Assembly (NCBI RefSeq): GCF_001552595.1
Contig: NZ_BCRM01000001.1
Location: 1,302,001-1,366,000, forward strand
Source of the DNA: Rhodococcus erythropolis NBRC 15567
Lineage (GTDB): Bacteria; Actinomycetota; Actinomycetes; Mycobacteriales; Mycobacteriaceae
Length of the DNA stretch: 64,000 bases
Direction of reading: 5' to 3'
Shown here: one piece after another, positions 6,527 through 14,867 of the stretch
Layout of the letters: each line of letters begins with the position of its first letter
Numbering within the stretch: the stretch's first letter is position 1
Translations under genes and position numbers: made by a program
The notes under the pieces: model-generated
Seen by the model: the letters and a program-made list of their open reading frames with translations, nothing else
Told to the model about the DNA's origin: nothing
The model's database searches: none

Positions 6527-8218
6527 CTACCGACCGGACTTCGGTCGATTCGAGTTGGTGCGCCCGAGCGGTACTCGCCAGAGCAGGCGTGCACCGCTCG
6601 GATCGTGGTTGACGATCGTGCACGTACCGCCGCAATGTTCGGCACGGCGCTCGAGATTGTGAAGTCCACTCTTGTGGAAGTCGGAGGGGAGTCCGACGCC
6701 GTCGTCCTCGATCGTGATCGCAAATTCGACGTCCGCGGTGACTGCGATGGTGATGTGGTGTGCGTGTGCATGCCGAAGGACGTTGCTCAGCCCCTCACGC
6801 AGCACAGCTTCGGCGTGCTGGTGGATCCCGGGATTCACCAGAGTGTCGATGGCGCCGGAGAATTGGACGCTGGGGGTCACGGCGGACTGTGCGGTGGCGT
6901 CGCCGATGACATCGAGGAGGCGTCGGCGCAGGCTCGACGAATCGGTGGCTGTGGGAGTCTGCAGATCGAAGATGGTTGTCCGAATCTCGCGGACTGTCTT
7001 GTCGAGCTGTTCGAGGGATCGTTTGACAATCGCGCGCGCCGACTCCGGGAGGGTCTCGTCCGGAAGCGTGCTCTGCAGGCTCATTCCGCTCGCGAACAGT
7101 CGCTGGATGACGTTGTCGTGCAGGTCTCGTGCGATGCGGTCGCGGTCCGCGAGAACCGACAACAGGCGTTGCGCCTTTTGTTTCTCGTCGAACTCGATTG
7201 CAACGGAGCCGAGTTCGGCCATCGACTCGATTCGGGTCAGTTCGTCGTGATCCCAGTGCGTGTTGGTCGAGTTCGACGCCACGATGACCGCGCCGACTAC
7301 ACCCGAGGCGACGCACATCGGTGCCACGACCGCACTTCCGGCCGACGGCACCAGTTCGGTGAGTGCACCTAAAGCGGTGAGTACCTGTAGCTTTCGAGTG
7401 CTCCGCACCACGTCGAACGGATAGGTCGTCGCTGGAATTCTGACTCCACGTGACGTTGTTCGGGCGCTGGCCGCAGCGTGAACCTGTGCGTATCCGTTCT
7501 CGCAGATCACCACGATCACGTCGTCGACGCCGGTCAGGTCCCGAACGCGACTGGCAAGAAGTTGCAGGCCGTCCTCGAGCGAGTCACCGGCCAGCAACCG
7601 CGAGCGAATGGCAGATGTTGCGGTGAGCCATCTTTCACGAGTTCGTGACTGCTCGAACAGCCGGGCGTTTTCCACAGCGATGCCGGCTGCGATGGCGAGG
7701 GCCTCGAGGATGACCTCGTCTTCTTGGGTGAACTCGGCTTTTCCTCGCTTCTCAGTCAGGTAGATGCTTCCGAACACCTTTCCTCGCATCATGATCGGCG
7801 CCCCGAGGAAACTCTCCATCGGTGGATGATTCGCGGGGAATCCCACCGATTCGGGATGGTCGCCGAGATGCGCCACACGCAAAGTTTGCGGGTGATTCAT
7901 CAGAACACCCAGAACGCCATGACCTTCGGGGAAATGTCCCATGGTCGCGCGTTGGGACCCGGAGATTCCCTCGTACACGAATTCCGAGAGCCCGCCCCCC
8001 GGCGCCGCAACCCCCAGGGCGCCGTAGCGGCAATCCAGAACCGTTGTCGCAGAGGTGATGATCCGTTGGAGTGTCAGGTCGAGATCCAGACCGGAACCGA
8101 CCACCAGGACCGCCTCGAGCAGACGGTGGAGTGTCGGTATGTCTGCATTGGAATCGCCCAGGCGGTCGAGCAACTCGCCGAACGTGCGTGCCGGACTGTG
8201 ACCCGATGCTTCGACCAT
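6527..8218 (-). CDS. DevS/DosS-like GAF sensor histidine kinase
   Basis: 563 aa. It has two GAF domains (about 35-185 and 200-345), a HisKA_3 dimerisation segment with the phospho-acceptor H367 in RDLHDNVIQRLF, and an HATPase_c domain with N-box EGLSNVLRHA (N479) and G1 box DDGVGLP. The first GAF domain contains GFPANHPPM; from memory the equivalent HPPM histidine in mycobacterial DosS/DosT is the haem ligand, so gas or redox sensing by haem is plausible, though not proven here. No transmembrane segment, so cytoplasmic. The gene converges on the DevR-like gene; the stops are 2 nt apart if the regulator frame is repaired, unlike the co-directional devR-devS order in M. tuberculosis. If the regulator is truly broken, this kinase needs another partner. 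Confidence 0.9.
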   Translation of the reverse strand: MVEASGHSPARTFGELLDRLGDSNADIPTLHRLLEAVLVVGSGLDLDLTLQRIITSATTVLDCRYGALGVAAPGGGLSEFVYEGISGSQRATMGHFPEGHGVLGVLMNHPQTLRVAHLGDHPESVGFPANHPPMESFLGAPIMMRGKVFGSIYLTEKRGKAEFTQEDEVILEALAIAAGIAVENARLFEQSRTRERWLTATSAIRSRLLAGDSLEDGLQLLASRVRDLTGVDDVIVVICENGYAQVHAAASARTTSRGVRIPATTYPFDVVRSTRKLQVLTALGALTELVPSAGSAVVAPMCVASGVVGAVIVASNSTNTHWDHDELTRIESMAELGSVAIEFDEKQKAQRLLSVLADRDRIARDLHDNVIQRLFASGMSLQSTLPDETLPESARAIVKRSLEQLDKTVREIRTTIFDLQTPTATDSSSLRRRLLDVIGDATAQSAVTPSVQFSGAIDTLVNPGIHQHAEAVLREGLSNVLRHAHAHHITIAVTADVEFAITIEDDGVGLPSDFHKSGLHNLERRAEHCGGTCTIVNHDPSGARLLWRVPLGRTNSNRPKSGR

Positions 8219-8245
8219 GGTCGAAGCATATCGCCTCGCGGGACG

Positions 8246-8941
8246 TCAGCCCTCCTGACGGCGACCTTCCCACCACGACGACCAGTGATGCTTGATTTCG
8301 TCGAACTCGTCATCGCTCAGGTCGTAGGTGGTCAGCAGGATGGACATGCCTCCGTCTGGGCGCTGCGGAGTCACCGACTGGGTCGCGACAGAGAGTAGAC
8401 CAGGGCCGAGATCTTCGACTGTCAACCCGAATTGGTGATCGGTGACGTAGTCGACGACGCCTTCGAAATAGTCGCCGGGAGCGATTGTCGCCGCGTATCG
8501 ACTTCCCGCTTCCAATTCGATTTCGGTGAGCCCGAGGACGGTTGCCGCATTCTCGCCAGGGAGCAGCAGGCCGTCGAGATAGACGGTTCTTCGCTCAGCG
8601 AGTCCGTGGTGCTCCACTGCGAATCTGAGCAACTGGAGGAACGTCGTCCATCCCTCGGTGATGTCGTCGTACCAGTCGTCGTCGGCAGATTTGGCCGGCC
8701 GATCGATGCGGACGACCGTCTTGCCGTCTTGTTCGAGAAGTGAGAAGCGGTCACCGTTTCCGAGTTTCAGCGTCAGTGCCTCGGGATCGGCCTCAGCGGT
8801 GGAGTAGATCTGGGCGATTTCGTCGTCGAGACCGTCGTACTCCCAGCCGAACCAACGACGAATCAGCGACGGGTCGCGCAGGGCGGGCCACAGAACGGAC
8901 GGGGCTGCGACGATGGACACTTCGATCACGGTTTCGCTCAC
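8246..8941 (-). CDS. SRPBCC/AHSA1-like domain protein
   Basis: 231 aa from GTG 8941. The opening VIEVSIVAAPSVLWPALRDP followed by RRWFGWEYDG is typical of START/AHSA1 (activator of Hsp90 ATPase-like) folds, and WTTFLQLLRFAVEHHG matches the long C-terminal helix region of that fold. A second, weaker segment (about 130-225, YFEGVVDYVTDHQFGL ... SILLTTYDLSD) may be another SRPBCC-like half. The fold binds hydrophobic ligands; no specific role is known. A TACCGT hexamer 7 nt upstream of the GTG suggests a leaderless mRNA. It follows the cupin gene on the same strand, 19 nt apart. Confidence 0.75.
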   Translation of the reverse strand: MSETVIEVSIVAAPSVLWPALRDPSLIRRWFGWEYDGLDDEIAQIYSTAEADPEALTLKLGNGDRFSLLEQDGKTVVRIDRPAKSADDDWYDDITEGWTTFLQLLRFAVEHHGLAERRTVYLDGLLLPGENAATVLGLTEIELEAGSRYAATIAPGDYFEGVVDYVTDHQFGLTVEDLGPGLLSVATQSVTPQRPDGGMSILLTTYDLSDDEFDEIKHHWSSWWEGRRQEG

Positions 8942-8948
8942 CCGGAAG

Positions 8949-8954
8949 ACGGTA
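8949..8954 (-). promoter_or_regulatory. Putative -10 element, leaderless SRPBCC gene
   Basis: TACCGT on the minus strand, 7 nt before the GTG start at 8941; no Shine-Dalgarno sequence between. Confidence 0.5.
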
Positions 8955-8960
8955 CCGACT

Positions 8961-9293
8961 TCAACCCTTCATGGCGACGGTGAGCAGAAATGCAACGTCT
9001 TCGAGCGCTTCGACGCTGTGGCGGTCGGCCGGCACGGTGAGGAAATCACCGGTGGATCCTTTCCACTGGTCGCTCCCACACACAAGATTCAGCTTCCCGC
9101 TCAGGACCAACAGTGTGGCTTCGCCCGGACTGTCGTGTTCGGCGAGGCTCTTGCCGGCGCTCAGGGCGATCACCGTCTGTCGCAGGCTGCGCTGGTGGCC
9201 GCCGTAGACGGTTTGTGAACTGCGACCGCTGGTCGCCGAGCCCGCCAGTTTCAACTGTTGACGAGCGAGAGCGGTCAGTGACTTCTTGTCCAT
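8961..9293 (-). CDS. Small cupin-domain protein
   Basis: 110 aa. A single cupin barrel is visible: SAGKSLAEHDSPGEATLLVL followed by SGKLNL resembles cupin motif 1 (a conserved HxxxxE pattern with G), and GDFLTVPADRHSVEAL resembles motif 2 (PxxxHxxE). The N-terminal 30 residues (KKSLTALARQQLKLAG) are helical and basic. The family stores or senses small molecules, or in some members catalyses metal-dependent reactions; no function is assigned. Start ATG 9293 follows GAGAGG. It lies downstream of folA in the same direction, with an 84-nt gap, so it may be the tail of the thyA-folA unit or a separate gene. Confidence 0.78.
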   Translation of the reverse strand: MDKKSLTALARQQLKLAGSATSGRSSQTVYGGHQRSLRQTVIALSAGKSLAEHDSPGEATLLVLSGKLNLVCGSDQWKGSTGDFLTVPADRHSVEALEDVAFLLTVAMKG

Positions 9294-9377
9294 CGAAGAC
9301 CTCTCGGAAGCGGTGAATGTCGTTCTTGGAGTATGACCGACTCACTCGCGAGGTGCCTCGTTATCGGCGGAAGTCGG

Positions 9378-9869
9378 TCAGCGCGTGTATTCCAGCCAGC
9401 GGAAGCGCAGCCCGCTCTTCTCCGAGGTCTGCCAGGGCTCGTCGGACTTCAGGTTCCATTCGGGGCCGATCTCGGGAGCAAAGGCATCACCGGCGATGTC
9501 GAGGTCGACCTCGGTCACCAGGAGATGCGTCGCGAATGGCAGTGCAGCCGAATAAATTTGCCCGCCTCCGACGACAAATACGTCACCGTCCGGCAACGCC
9601 AAGGCGTCGTCCAGCCTGTGGACTACCTCGGCGCCTTCGGCTTGCCATTGCGGATCGCGCGTCACGACGATGTTCCGACGCCCGCTGAACGGCCGGAACT
9701 TCAGTGGAATGGAATCCCAGGTGCGCCGTCCCATGATCACCGGATGTCCCATGGTGACGCGTTTGAAGTAAGCCATGTCCTCGGACACGCGCCACGGGAT
9801 CGTGTTGTCGACGCCGATGACGCCGTCGTGGGCCTGCGCCCAGATGAGGGTGACTGTGCGATCGGTCAT
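9378..9869 (-). CDS. folA: Dihydrofolate reductase
   Basis: 163 aa, normal length for the family. It reduces dihydrofolate to tetrahydrofolate with NADPH. Recognised by LIWAQAHDGVIGVDNTIPWR (substrate and Met20-loop region), DMAYFKRVTMGHPVIMGRRT (cofactor site), RRNIVVTRDP and VFVVGGGQIYSAAL. The active-site acid is at the D/E position of the SEDMAYFK segment, as in Gram-positive enzymes. Its ATG at 9869 is only 2 nt beyond the thyA stop, so the two genes form an operon, thyA-folA; this makes metabolic sense because thymidylate synthase generates the dihydrofolate that this enzyme recycles. Confidence 0.96.
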   Translation of the reverse strand: MTDRTVTLIWAQAHDGVIGVDNTIPWRVSEDMAYFKRVTMGHPVIMGRRTWDSIPLKFRPFSGRRNIVVTRDPQWQAEGAEVVHRLDDALALPDGDVFVVGGGQIYSAALPFATHLLVTEVDLDIAGDAFAPEIGPEWNLKSDEPWQTSEKSGLRFRWLEYTR

Positions 9870-9871
9870 CG

Positions 9872-10672
9872 TCAGACCGCTACCGGCGCTTTGATCGCGG
9901 GGTGGTGCTGATAATCGACGATCTCGACGTCCTCGAAGGTGTAGTCGAAAATGGAGTCGCGTTTGTTCAGCTTCAGGGTCGGCAACGGAAGGGGCTCGCG
10001 ACCGAGCTGCTCGGTGACCTGGTCGACGTGGTTGTCGTAGATGTGGCAGTCACCGCCGGTCCAGACGAACTCGCCGACCTCGAGTCCGGCCTGCTGGGCC
10101 ATCATGTGGGTGAGCAGCGCGTAGCTGGCGATGTTGAACGGAACGCCGAGGAACATGTCGGCGCTGCGCTGGTACAGCTGGCAGGAGAGCTTTCCGTCGG
10201 CGACGTAGAACTGGAAGAACGCGTGGCATGGAGCCAGCGCCATCTGCGGAATGTCGGCGACGTTCCACGCCGAGACGATGATTCGCCGCGAATCGGGGTT
10301 GGAGCGCAGGGTCTCGACGGTCTGCGTGATCTGGTCGATGTGCTCGCCCGAAGGGGTGGGCCAGCTACGCCACTGGACGCCGTAGACGGGGCCGAGTTCG
10401 CCGTTCTCGTCGGCCCACTCGTCCCAGATGGAGACGCCGTGCTCGTGCAGCCACGCCACGTTGGAGTCGCCGCGCAGGAACCACAGGAGCTCGTTGACGA
10501 TCGACTTGAGGTGGACCTTCTTGGTGGTGACGAGCGGAAAGCCGTCGGCAAGATCGAAACGCATCTGGTGACCGAAGATGCTGCGGGTGCCGGTTCCGGT
10601 TCGATCGGATTTGGCGGTACCCGTCTCCATGACGAGCCGGAGGAGGTCTTCGTAAGCAGTGGAGACAGTCAC
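9872..10672 (-). CDS. thyA: Thymidylate synthase
   Basis: 266 aa from GTG 10672. It converts dUMP to dTMP using methylene-tetrahydrofolate. Family hallmarks: [15 protein letters not shown] start, [39 protein letters not shown], the nucleophile in [32 protein letters not shown] and the C-terminal IKAPVAV. The frame is open upstream to an ATG at 10744, but that extension reads through the dispersed palindrome and has no homology to ThyA. TAGACT lies 7 nt before the GTG, so the transcript is probably leaderless. First gene of thyA-folA. Confidence 0.96.
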   Translation of the reverse strand: MTVSTAYEDLLRLVMETGTAKSDRTGTGTRSIFGHQMRFDLADGFPLVTTKKVHLKSIVNELLWFLRGDSNVAWLHEHGVSIWDEWADENGELGPVYGVQWRSWPTPSGEHIDQITQTVETLRSNPDSRRIIVSAWNVADIPQMALAPCHAFFQFYVADGKLSCQLYQRSADMFLGVPFNIASYALLTHMMAQQAGLEVGEFVWTGGDCHIYDNHVDQVTEQLGREPLPLPTLKLNKRDSIFDYTFEDVEIVDYQHHPAIKAPVAV

Positions 10673-10679
10673 GGGAATC

Positions 10680-10685
10680 AGTCTA
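10680..10685 (-). promoter_or_regulatory. Putative -10 element, leaderless thyA
   Basis: TAGACT on the minus strand, 7 nt upstream of the GTG start of thyA at 10672. Confidence 0.5.
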
Positions 10686-10694
10686 GGGCCTGCC

Positions 10695-10744
10695 TTGCCG
10701 TGCGCCTTTATTAACCTCCCGCGGTTAATAAAGGCGCACGGCAA
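10695..10744. repeat. Dispersed palindrome, copy 2
   Basis: Perfect 22-bp arms (10695-10716 and 10723-10744) around a tcccgc loop, sharing the core GCGCCTTTATTAACC with copies at 4569 and 55743. It lies between the divergent thyA and cobF starts, close to both -10 elements, so it is not a terminator here; a protein-binding or repeat-element role is more likely. Confidence 0.9.
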
Positions 10745-10746
10745 TA

Positions 10747-10752
10747 TAGCCT
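10747..10752 (+). promoter_or_regulatory. Putative -10 element, leaderless cobF
   Basis: TAGCCT, 6 nt upstream of ATG 10759, immediately next to the right arm of the palindrome. Confidence 0.5.
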
Positions 10753-10758
10753 CGGCAC

Positions 10759-11499
10759 ATGCGCGAACTCTTGGTGATCGGTATCGGTGCGGGTGATCCC
10801 GACCAGGTGACGGTTCAGGCGATCAAGGCTATGAACAGGGCCGATACGTTCTTCATCATCGGAAAGGGTGACGAGAAGCAGGCTCTGGTCGACTTGCGAA
10901 CCGGCATCCTCGACGAGCACGTTCACCTCGACTACAAGGTGGTCGAGATCACGGACCCGCCGCGGGACCGAACCCCGACCGATTACGAGGGGGTTGTCGA
11001 GGACTGGCACGAGCGTCGGGCCGCGAAATTCGAAGCGGAATTCGCGGCCGAACCTGGCGTCGGAGCGATTCTCGTCTGGGGTGATCCCTCCCTCTACGAC
11101 AGCACTCTGCGGATCGTCGAGCGCGTGCTCGCTCGCGGGAAAGTGACGTTCGACTACTCCGTCATCCCGGGAATCACCAGCGTGCAGTCGTTGGCTGCAC
11201 AGCACCGAATCGTCCTCAACCGAATCGGCGAACCCATCCACATCACGACCGGCCGCAAACTGGCCGAGGGATTGCCCGACGGCGTGGACAACGCCGTCGT
11301 CATGCTCGACGCGCATTGCACCTTCACTCAGGTGGCCGAAGCCCATGCCGAAATCTGGTGGGGGGCATACCTCGGAACCGCGGACGAGGAGTTGATTTCC
11401 GGCAACCTGCGCGACGTCGAAGATCGGATCGTCGCGCGCCGGGCGGAGCTGCGCGAGAAGCACGGTTGGATCATGGACACGTACCTCGTTCGGCGCTGA
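10759..11499 (+). CDS. cobF: Precorrin-6A synthase (deacetylating)
   Basis: 246 aa. SAM-dependent tetrapyrrole methylase of the aerobic cobalamin pathway; CobF methylates precorrin-5 at C1 with loss of acetate to give precorrin-6A. Seen: [20 protein letters not shown] (glycine-rich N-terminal methylase motif), [17 protein letters not shown] (the GDP motif of the family), [17 protein letters not shown] and the C-terminal [16 protein letters not shown]. Length is right for CobF. The gene is alone here rather than in a cob cluster, as CobF often is in mycolata. Start ATG 10759 with TAGCCT 6 nt upstream suggests a leaderless transcript. Confidence 0.93.
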   Translation: MRELLVIGIGAGDPDQVTVQAIKAMNRADTFFIIGKGDEKQALVDLRTGILDEHVHLDYKVVEITDPPRDRTPTDYEGVVEDWHERRAAKFEAEFAAEPGVGAILVWGDPSLYDSTLRIVERVLARGKVTFDYSVIPGITSVQSLAAQHRIVLNRIGEPIHITTGRKLAEGLPDGVDNAVVMLDAHCTFTQVAEAHAEIWWGAYLGTADEELISGNLRDVEDRIVARRAELREKHGWIMDTYLVRR

Positions 11500-11562
11500 C
11501 ACCGACCGCGGATTCGCGGCCTCGATCCTGCGCTCTTGATCCCGAACGACGGTCTGCGCACC

Positions 11563-11568
11563 TATGAT
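11563..11568 (+). promoter_or_regulatory. Putative -10 element, leaderless GGDEF gene
   Basis: TATGAT, 6 nt before ATG 11575; no ribosome binding site between them. Confidence 0.55.
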
Positions 11569-11574
11569 CTGCGC

Positions 11575-12741
11575 ATGACATCGTTCGGGCAGGACCGACT
11601 GCAGTCGATTCTGCCCGCGCCGCGTGGCCGTGAAAAATCAGCTGTGAAGTCGGCTTTCGACCTTCTCGTTCAGTGGTATCGGCGTCCTGATCAATTCGAC
11701 AGTTTCAATCGATACCTCGCCACGAAGGGCCTGGAGCTAGCCGTCCGATTGCTGGTCATCGGTTCCCTGACGACGGTCATCGTTGCGATGACTCTGCTGC
11801 GCTTCAGCGACGCGGGCGTGCACAACCACGTCACCAGCGTCGTCAACGCCGTCATCATCGGAGTCACGGTCGCGGTGATCGTGCTCTTCTGCCTTCTGCC
11901 CGAAATCACGCGTCGGTGGTCGTACTTTTTTGTCGCCTACTGCGAGGTCGGCGTATTTGTCGGTGTGTTCTTGAACAACGACCCCTTCATCGGGTTGATC
12001 CAGTGCGTGCTCTTGATACTGATCGGTGGTTACATCGCGTATTTTCACAACGCGAGACTCCAGGCGATTCACATCGCCCTGTCCATCGTGGTTCTGGCAG
12101 TGGTCGGACGAAAGGTCGCGGTCTACGCGGATCCTGCGTTGGCCACCGCACTGTGTCTGATCATCGCCACCGGGATCGTGGTCATCCCGTTCGCCTGCCA
12201 GTTCGTCCTCTCACTTCTCGGCTCCGACGCGGACAGTTCGGATGTGGATCCGTTGACCGGCCTTCTGAATCGGCGCGGGCTGCAGCGAGCTGTTGTCGAA
12301 ATGGGGGCAACGGGGCACGCGTCGAGCAAGTCGTCGTATGTCGTCGCGATCGTCGATGTCGATTCCTTCAAGAGCGTCAACGACTCGCGGGGGCACGAGG
12401 AAGGCGATCTCGTACTTCGTCAGATTGCTGATCGACTGCGGTGGTGCGGCGGCGAGAAGGCGCTCTTCGCCAGATTCGGTGGGGACGAGTTCGTCTTGGT
12501 GGACACGATCGACGTCGATGCAGCGCCCGCATTCGAGGACAATCTACGAAGGCACCTCCGAATCGACGATCGTGATCCGGCGGTGACGACCAGCGTCGGA
12601 GTCGCGATCACCTCTGCCGAATGGTCTTCGATCATTTCCGACGAGGAATTGACGGAACTGTTTCGAGTAGCAGACGCCTCGATGTACCGCGCGAAGGCCG
12701 CCGGCGGCGATCGAGTTGTGATGTGGGACGGCAAACAGTGA
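11575..12741 (+). CDS. Membrane-bound GGDEF diguanylate cyclase (paralogue 1)
   Basis: 388 aa from ATG 11575. A hydrophilic N-terminus carries WYRRPDQFDSFNRYLATKGL (about 34-53), followed by about six membrane segments (55-215) and a cytoplasmic GGDEF domain. The GGDEF signature FGGDEF (about 301) is intact, as are DPLTGLLNRRGL, the metal-binding VDVDSFKSVND and the ending MYRAKAAGG, so it should make c-di-GMP from two GTP. No RxxD product-inhibition site is visible ahead of GGDEF. It is followed 43 nt later by a close paralogue of the same architecture. The N-terminal motif is shared by both and not one I recognise. Confidence 0.9.
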   Translation: MTSFGQDRLQSILPAPRGREKSAVKSAFDLLVQWYRRPDQFDSFNRYLATKGLELAVRLLVIGSLTTVIVAMTLLRFSDAGVHNHVTSVVNAVIIGVTVAVIVLFCLLPEITRRWSYFFVAYCEVGVFVGVFLNNDPFIGLIQCVLLILIGGYIAYFHNARLQAIHIALSIVVLAVVGRKVAVYADPALATALCLIIATGIVVIPFACQFVLSLLGSDADSSDVDPLTGLLNRRGLQRAVVEMGATGHASSKSSYVVAIVDVDSFKSVNDSRGHEEGDLVLRQIADRLRWCGGEKALFARFGGDEFVLVDTIDVDAAPAFEDNLRRHLRIDDRDPAVTTSVGVAITSAEWSSIISDEELTELFRVADASMYRAKAAGGDRVVMWDGKQ

Positions 12742-12772
12742 GAATTGTCTGATTGCGGGGAGTTGACTGGAT

Positions 12773-12778
12773 TACCCT
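12773..12778 (+). promoter_or_regulatory. Putative -10 element, leaderless GGDEF paralogue 2
   Basis: TACCCT, 6 nt before ATG 12785, lying between the two cyclase genes, so the second gene can be transcribed on its own. Confidence 0.45.
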
Positions 12779-12784
12779 GACCCT

Positions 12785-13960
12785 ATGGAATCTGCCGAGA
12801 GTGTGGAGCGTTCGGACGCCGTCGCGTCTCAACGACCGCTCTCCGGCCCCGCATTCCGGCTGATCTCTTCTCAACTTGTCGATTGGTATCGGCGTCCGGA
12901 CCAATTCGACACCTTCAATCGCTATCTCGCGGACAAAGGGTTGACCGTCGCCTCGCGGTTTCTTGTCGTCTGCTCGTTGGTGCTGGTCACCGTGATCATG
13001 TTCTTGACTCGCTTCAGTCCACAGGGACCGACCACTCCGCACGCGCGCACCGCGAACGCAGTCATCATCGTCATAACCGTGATGATGGCCGTCGCCCTCT
13101 CGACGAGGCGCAACCTCTCCCGTTCCTGGTCATACGCCTTTGTGCTCTATTCGGAAGTGGGAATAGCGGCCGCAATGCTGTTGTATTCCAATCCACTTGC
13201 GGCACTGGCACATGCCGTGATGTTCTCGGTGATCGGCGGATACATCGCGTTCTTCCACAATGCTCGAATACAGAGCCTTCACATGCTGTGGGTATTCGTC
13301 GTAGTCATCGGCATTGTGACGCGCATTTCCGTTGTCGAGAACTATTCGGATGTTCCGGTTCTGATCGCTTTGACAGTTCTCGTCGGCGCGGCGATCTACG
13401 TGATCCCCTTTGCCTGTCAGTTCATCTTCTCCATCCTCGGCACCGATGCGCTGAATTCGCAGTTGGACCCACTGACCGGACTACTCAACAGGAGGGGACT
13501 GGCCGACGAGGTGCGACTGCTACTGGAGCGGTCGTACGCGAATTCGGCGCTTGTCGTTGTCGCCGCTGTCGACATCGATCGATTCAAGACCATCAACGAC
13601 GAATATGGGCACACAGTCGGGGACGCTGTGATCGAGAAGGTCGGATCGAGACTGGTCGAATGCGCCGGCCCGGCGGCCTTGATCGCACGGATCGGCGGCG
13701 ACGAGTTCATCATCGTCGATTCGGGCGATCAACGCTCGGTCGATCGACTCGAACAAGAACTTCAGCGATCAACGGTCACTGCTCCCGACCATTCCGAGGT
13801 CGCCCTGAGCGTCGGAATCGCGAAGGTCGCAGGTCCTTTCGAATCGCCGGACGATGCACTCATCGCCTATCCCACTTTGCTGCGACGTGCAGATCGCGCG
13901 ATGTACGCAGCGAAGGCGCGCGGTGGACACTCGGTGGTTCTGCTGACCGAAACGGACTGA
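12785..13960 (+). CDS. Membrane-bound GGDEF diguanylate cyclase (paralogue 2)
   Basis: 391 aa. Same layout as the gene just upstream: N-terminal WYRRPDQFDTFNRYLADKGL (about 37-56), roughly six membrane segments with the shared GGYIAFFHNARIQ and VIPFACQF blocks, and a C-terminal GGDEF domain with DPLTGLLNRRGL (about 228), VDIDRFKTINDEYGH, IGGDEF (about 304) and MYAAKARGG. Catalytic residues are intact and no RxxD inhibitory site is seen. The two proteins clearly arose by tandem duplication; the membrane halves diverge more than the motif blocks. The membrane part is the likely sensor. The separate -10 element argues for independent regulation. Confidence 0.9.
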   Translation: MESAESVERSDAVASQRPLSGPAFRLISSQLVDWYRRPDQFDTFNRYLADKGLTVASRFLVVCSLVLVTVIMFLTRFSPQGPTTPHARTANAVIIVITVMMAVALSTRRNLSRSWSYAFVLYSEVGIAAAMLLYSNPLAALAHAVMFSVIGGYIAFFHNARIQSLHMLWVFVVVIGIVTRISVVENYSDVPVLIALTVLVGAAIYVIPFACQFIFSILGTDALNSQLDPLTGLLNRRGLADEVRLLLERSYANSALVVVAAVDIDRFKTINDEYGHTVGDAVIEKVGSRLVECAGPAALIARIGGDEFIIVDSGDQRSVDRLEQELQRSTVTAPDHSEVALSVGIAKVAGPFESPDDALIAYPTLLRRADRAMYAAKARGGHSVVLLTETD

Positions 13961-13988
13961 GCACACGGTGAGTGTCCGTGGTCGGCGT

Positions 13989-13994
13989 TAGTCT
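13989..13994 (+). promoter_or_regulatory. Putative -10 element, leaderless glycosylase gene
   Basis: TAGTCT, 6 nt before ATG 14001. Confidence 0.5.
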
Positions 13995-14000
13995 GATGCC

Positions 14001-14867
14001 ATGCCTGAACTACCCGAGGTGGAAGCGCTGGCAGGGTTCCTTCGTCAGCACGCGGTCGGCGCAGTAGTGGGACGCGTCGATATCGCTGCATTGAGTGTGC
14101 TCAAGACCTTCGATCCGCCGATCACGGCTTTGCAAGGGCGTGACGTCACGGGCGCCGCCCGCTTCGGGAAACATCTGGCTCTGGATTGCGACGGGTTGTG
14201 GTTGGTCACGCATCTCTCCCGTGCCGGTTGGATGCGGTGGCTCGATAATCCGTCGCCAACGCCGCCGAAGCCGGGGAAGGGGCCGTTGGCGCTGCGCGTT
14301 CATTTCTTCACACCTGAAGGGTTGACGCCGGCATTCGATCTCACCGAAGCCGGCACCAAGAAACGCCTCGCCGTGTGGGTGGTGAACGATCCGCAGGAGG
14401 TTCCGGGCATCGCCCGGTTGGGGCCGGACGCGATGGCTGTGACAGAAGCTGAGTTCGCAGAGATTCTGGGCGGGACGTCGGCGCGGATCAAGAACTCGAT
14501 AGTCGATCAGTCGCTGATCGCCGGCATCGGGAACGCCTACTCGGACGAGATCCTCCACACCGCGAAACTTTCGCCCTTCGCGACCTCGTCGAGGCTGACG
14601 CCGGAGCAGATTTCGACGCTGTATGCCGTGATGCGGTCCACGCTGGCCGACGCGATCGAGCGTTCGGAAGGTCAGGACGCGGCCCGGCTCAAAGGTGAGA
14701 AACGCTCGGGAATGCGAGTACATGCGCGCACCGGACTTCCCTGTCCGGTGTGCGGTGACGTCGTACGCGAGGTGTCGTTCGCGGAGCGTTCTTTTCAATA
14801 CTGTGCGACGTGCCAGACAGGCGGTAAGCCGTTGGCGGACAGGCGAATGTCGAAACTGCTCAAGTAG
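14001..14867 (+). CDS. Fpg/Nei family DNA glycosylase/AP lyase
   Basis: 288 aa. Begins MPELPEVEAL: Pro2 is the Schiff-base nucleophile and Glu3 the general acid of the Fpg/Nei family once the Met is removed. The H2TH region is visible as SRIKNSIVDQSLIAGIGNAY-like sequence (about 165-180), and a C-terminal zinc finger has the spacing C-x2-C-x16-C-x2-C (CPVCG ... CATC). It excises oxidised bases from DNA. The N-terminal domain carries a proline-rich insertion (NPSPTPPKPGKG) and the protein differs from classical Fpg, so Fpg versus Nei specificity is not assigned. It ends 8 nt inside the convergent LysR gene. Confidence 0.9.
   Translation: MPELPEVEALAGFLRQHAVGAVVGRVDIAALSVLKTFDPPITALQGRDVTGAARFGKHLALDCDGLWLVTHLSRAGWMRWLDNPSPTPPKPGKGPLALRVHFFTPEGLTPAFDLTEAGTKKRLAVWVVNDPQEVPGIARLGPDAMAVTEAEFAEILGGTSARIKNSIVDQSLIAGIGNAYSDEILHTAKLSPFATSSRLTPEQISTLYAVMRSTLADAIERSEGQDAARLKGEKRSGMRVHARTGLPCPVCGDVVREVSFAERSFQYCATCQTGGKPLADRRMSKLLK

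Noticed and set aside
6605..7372. 255-codon plus-strand frame inside the kinase gene
   Set aside because: Antisense shadow of a gene with complete GAF, HisKA_3 and HATPase motifs.
10673..10744. In-frame N-terminal extension of thyA to ATG 10744
   Set aside because: It is a translation of the dispersed palindrome; similar peptides arise at the other copies, ThyA proteins start near STAYEDLL, and a -10 element fits the GTG at 10672.
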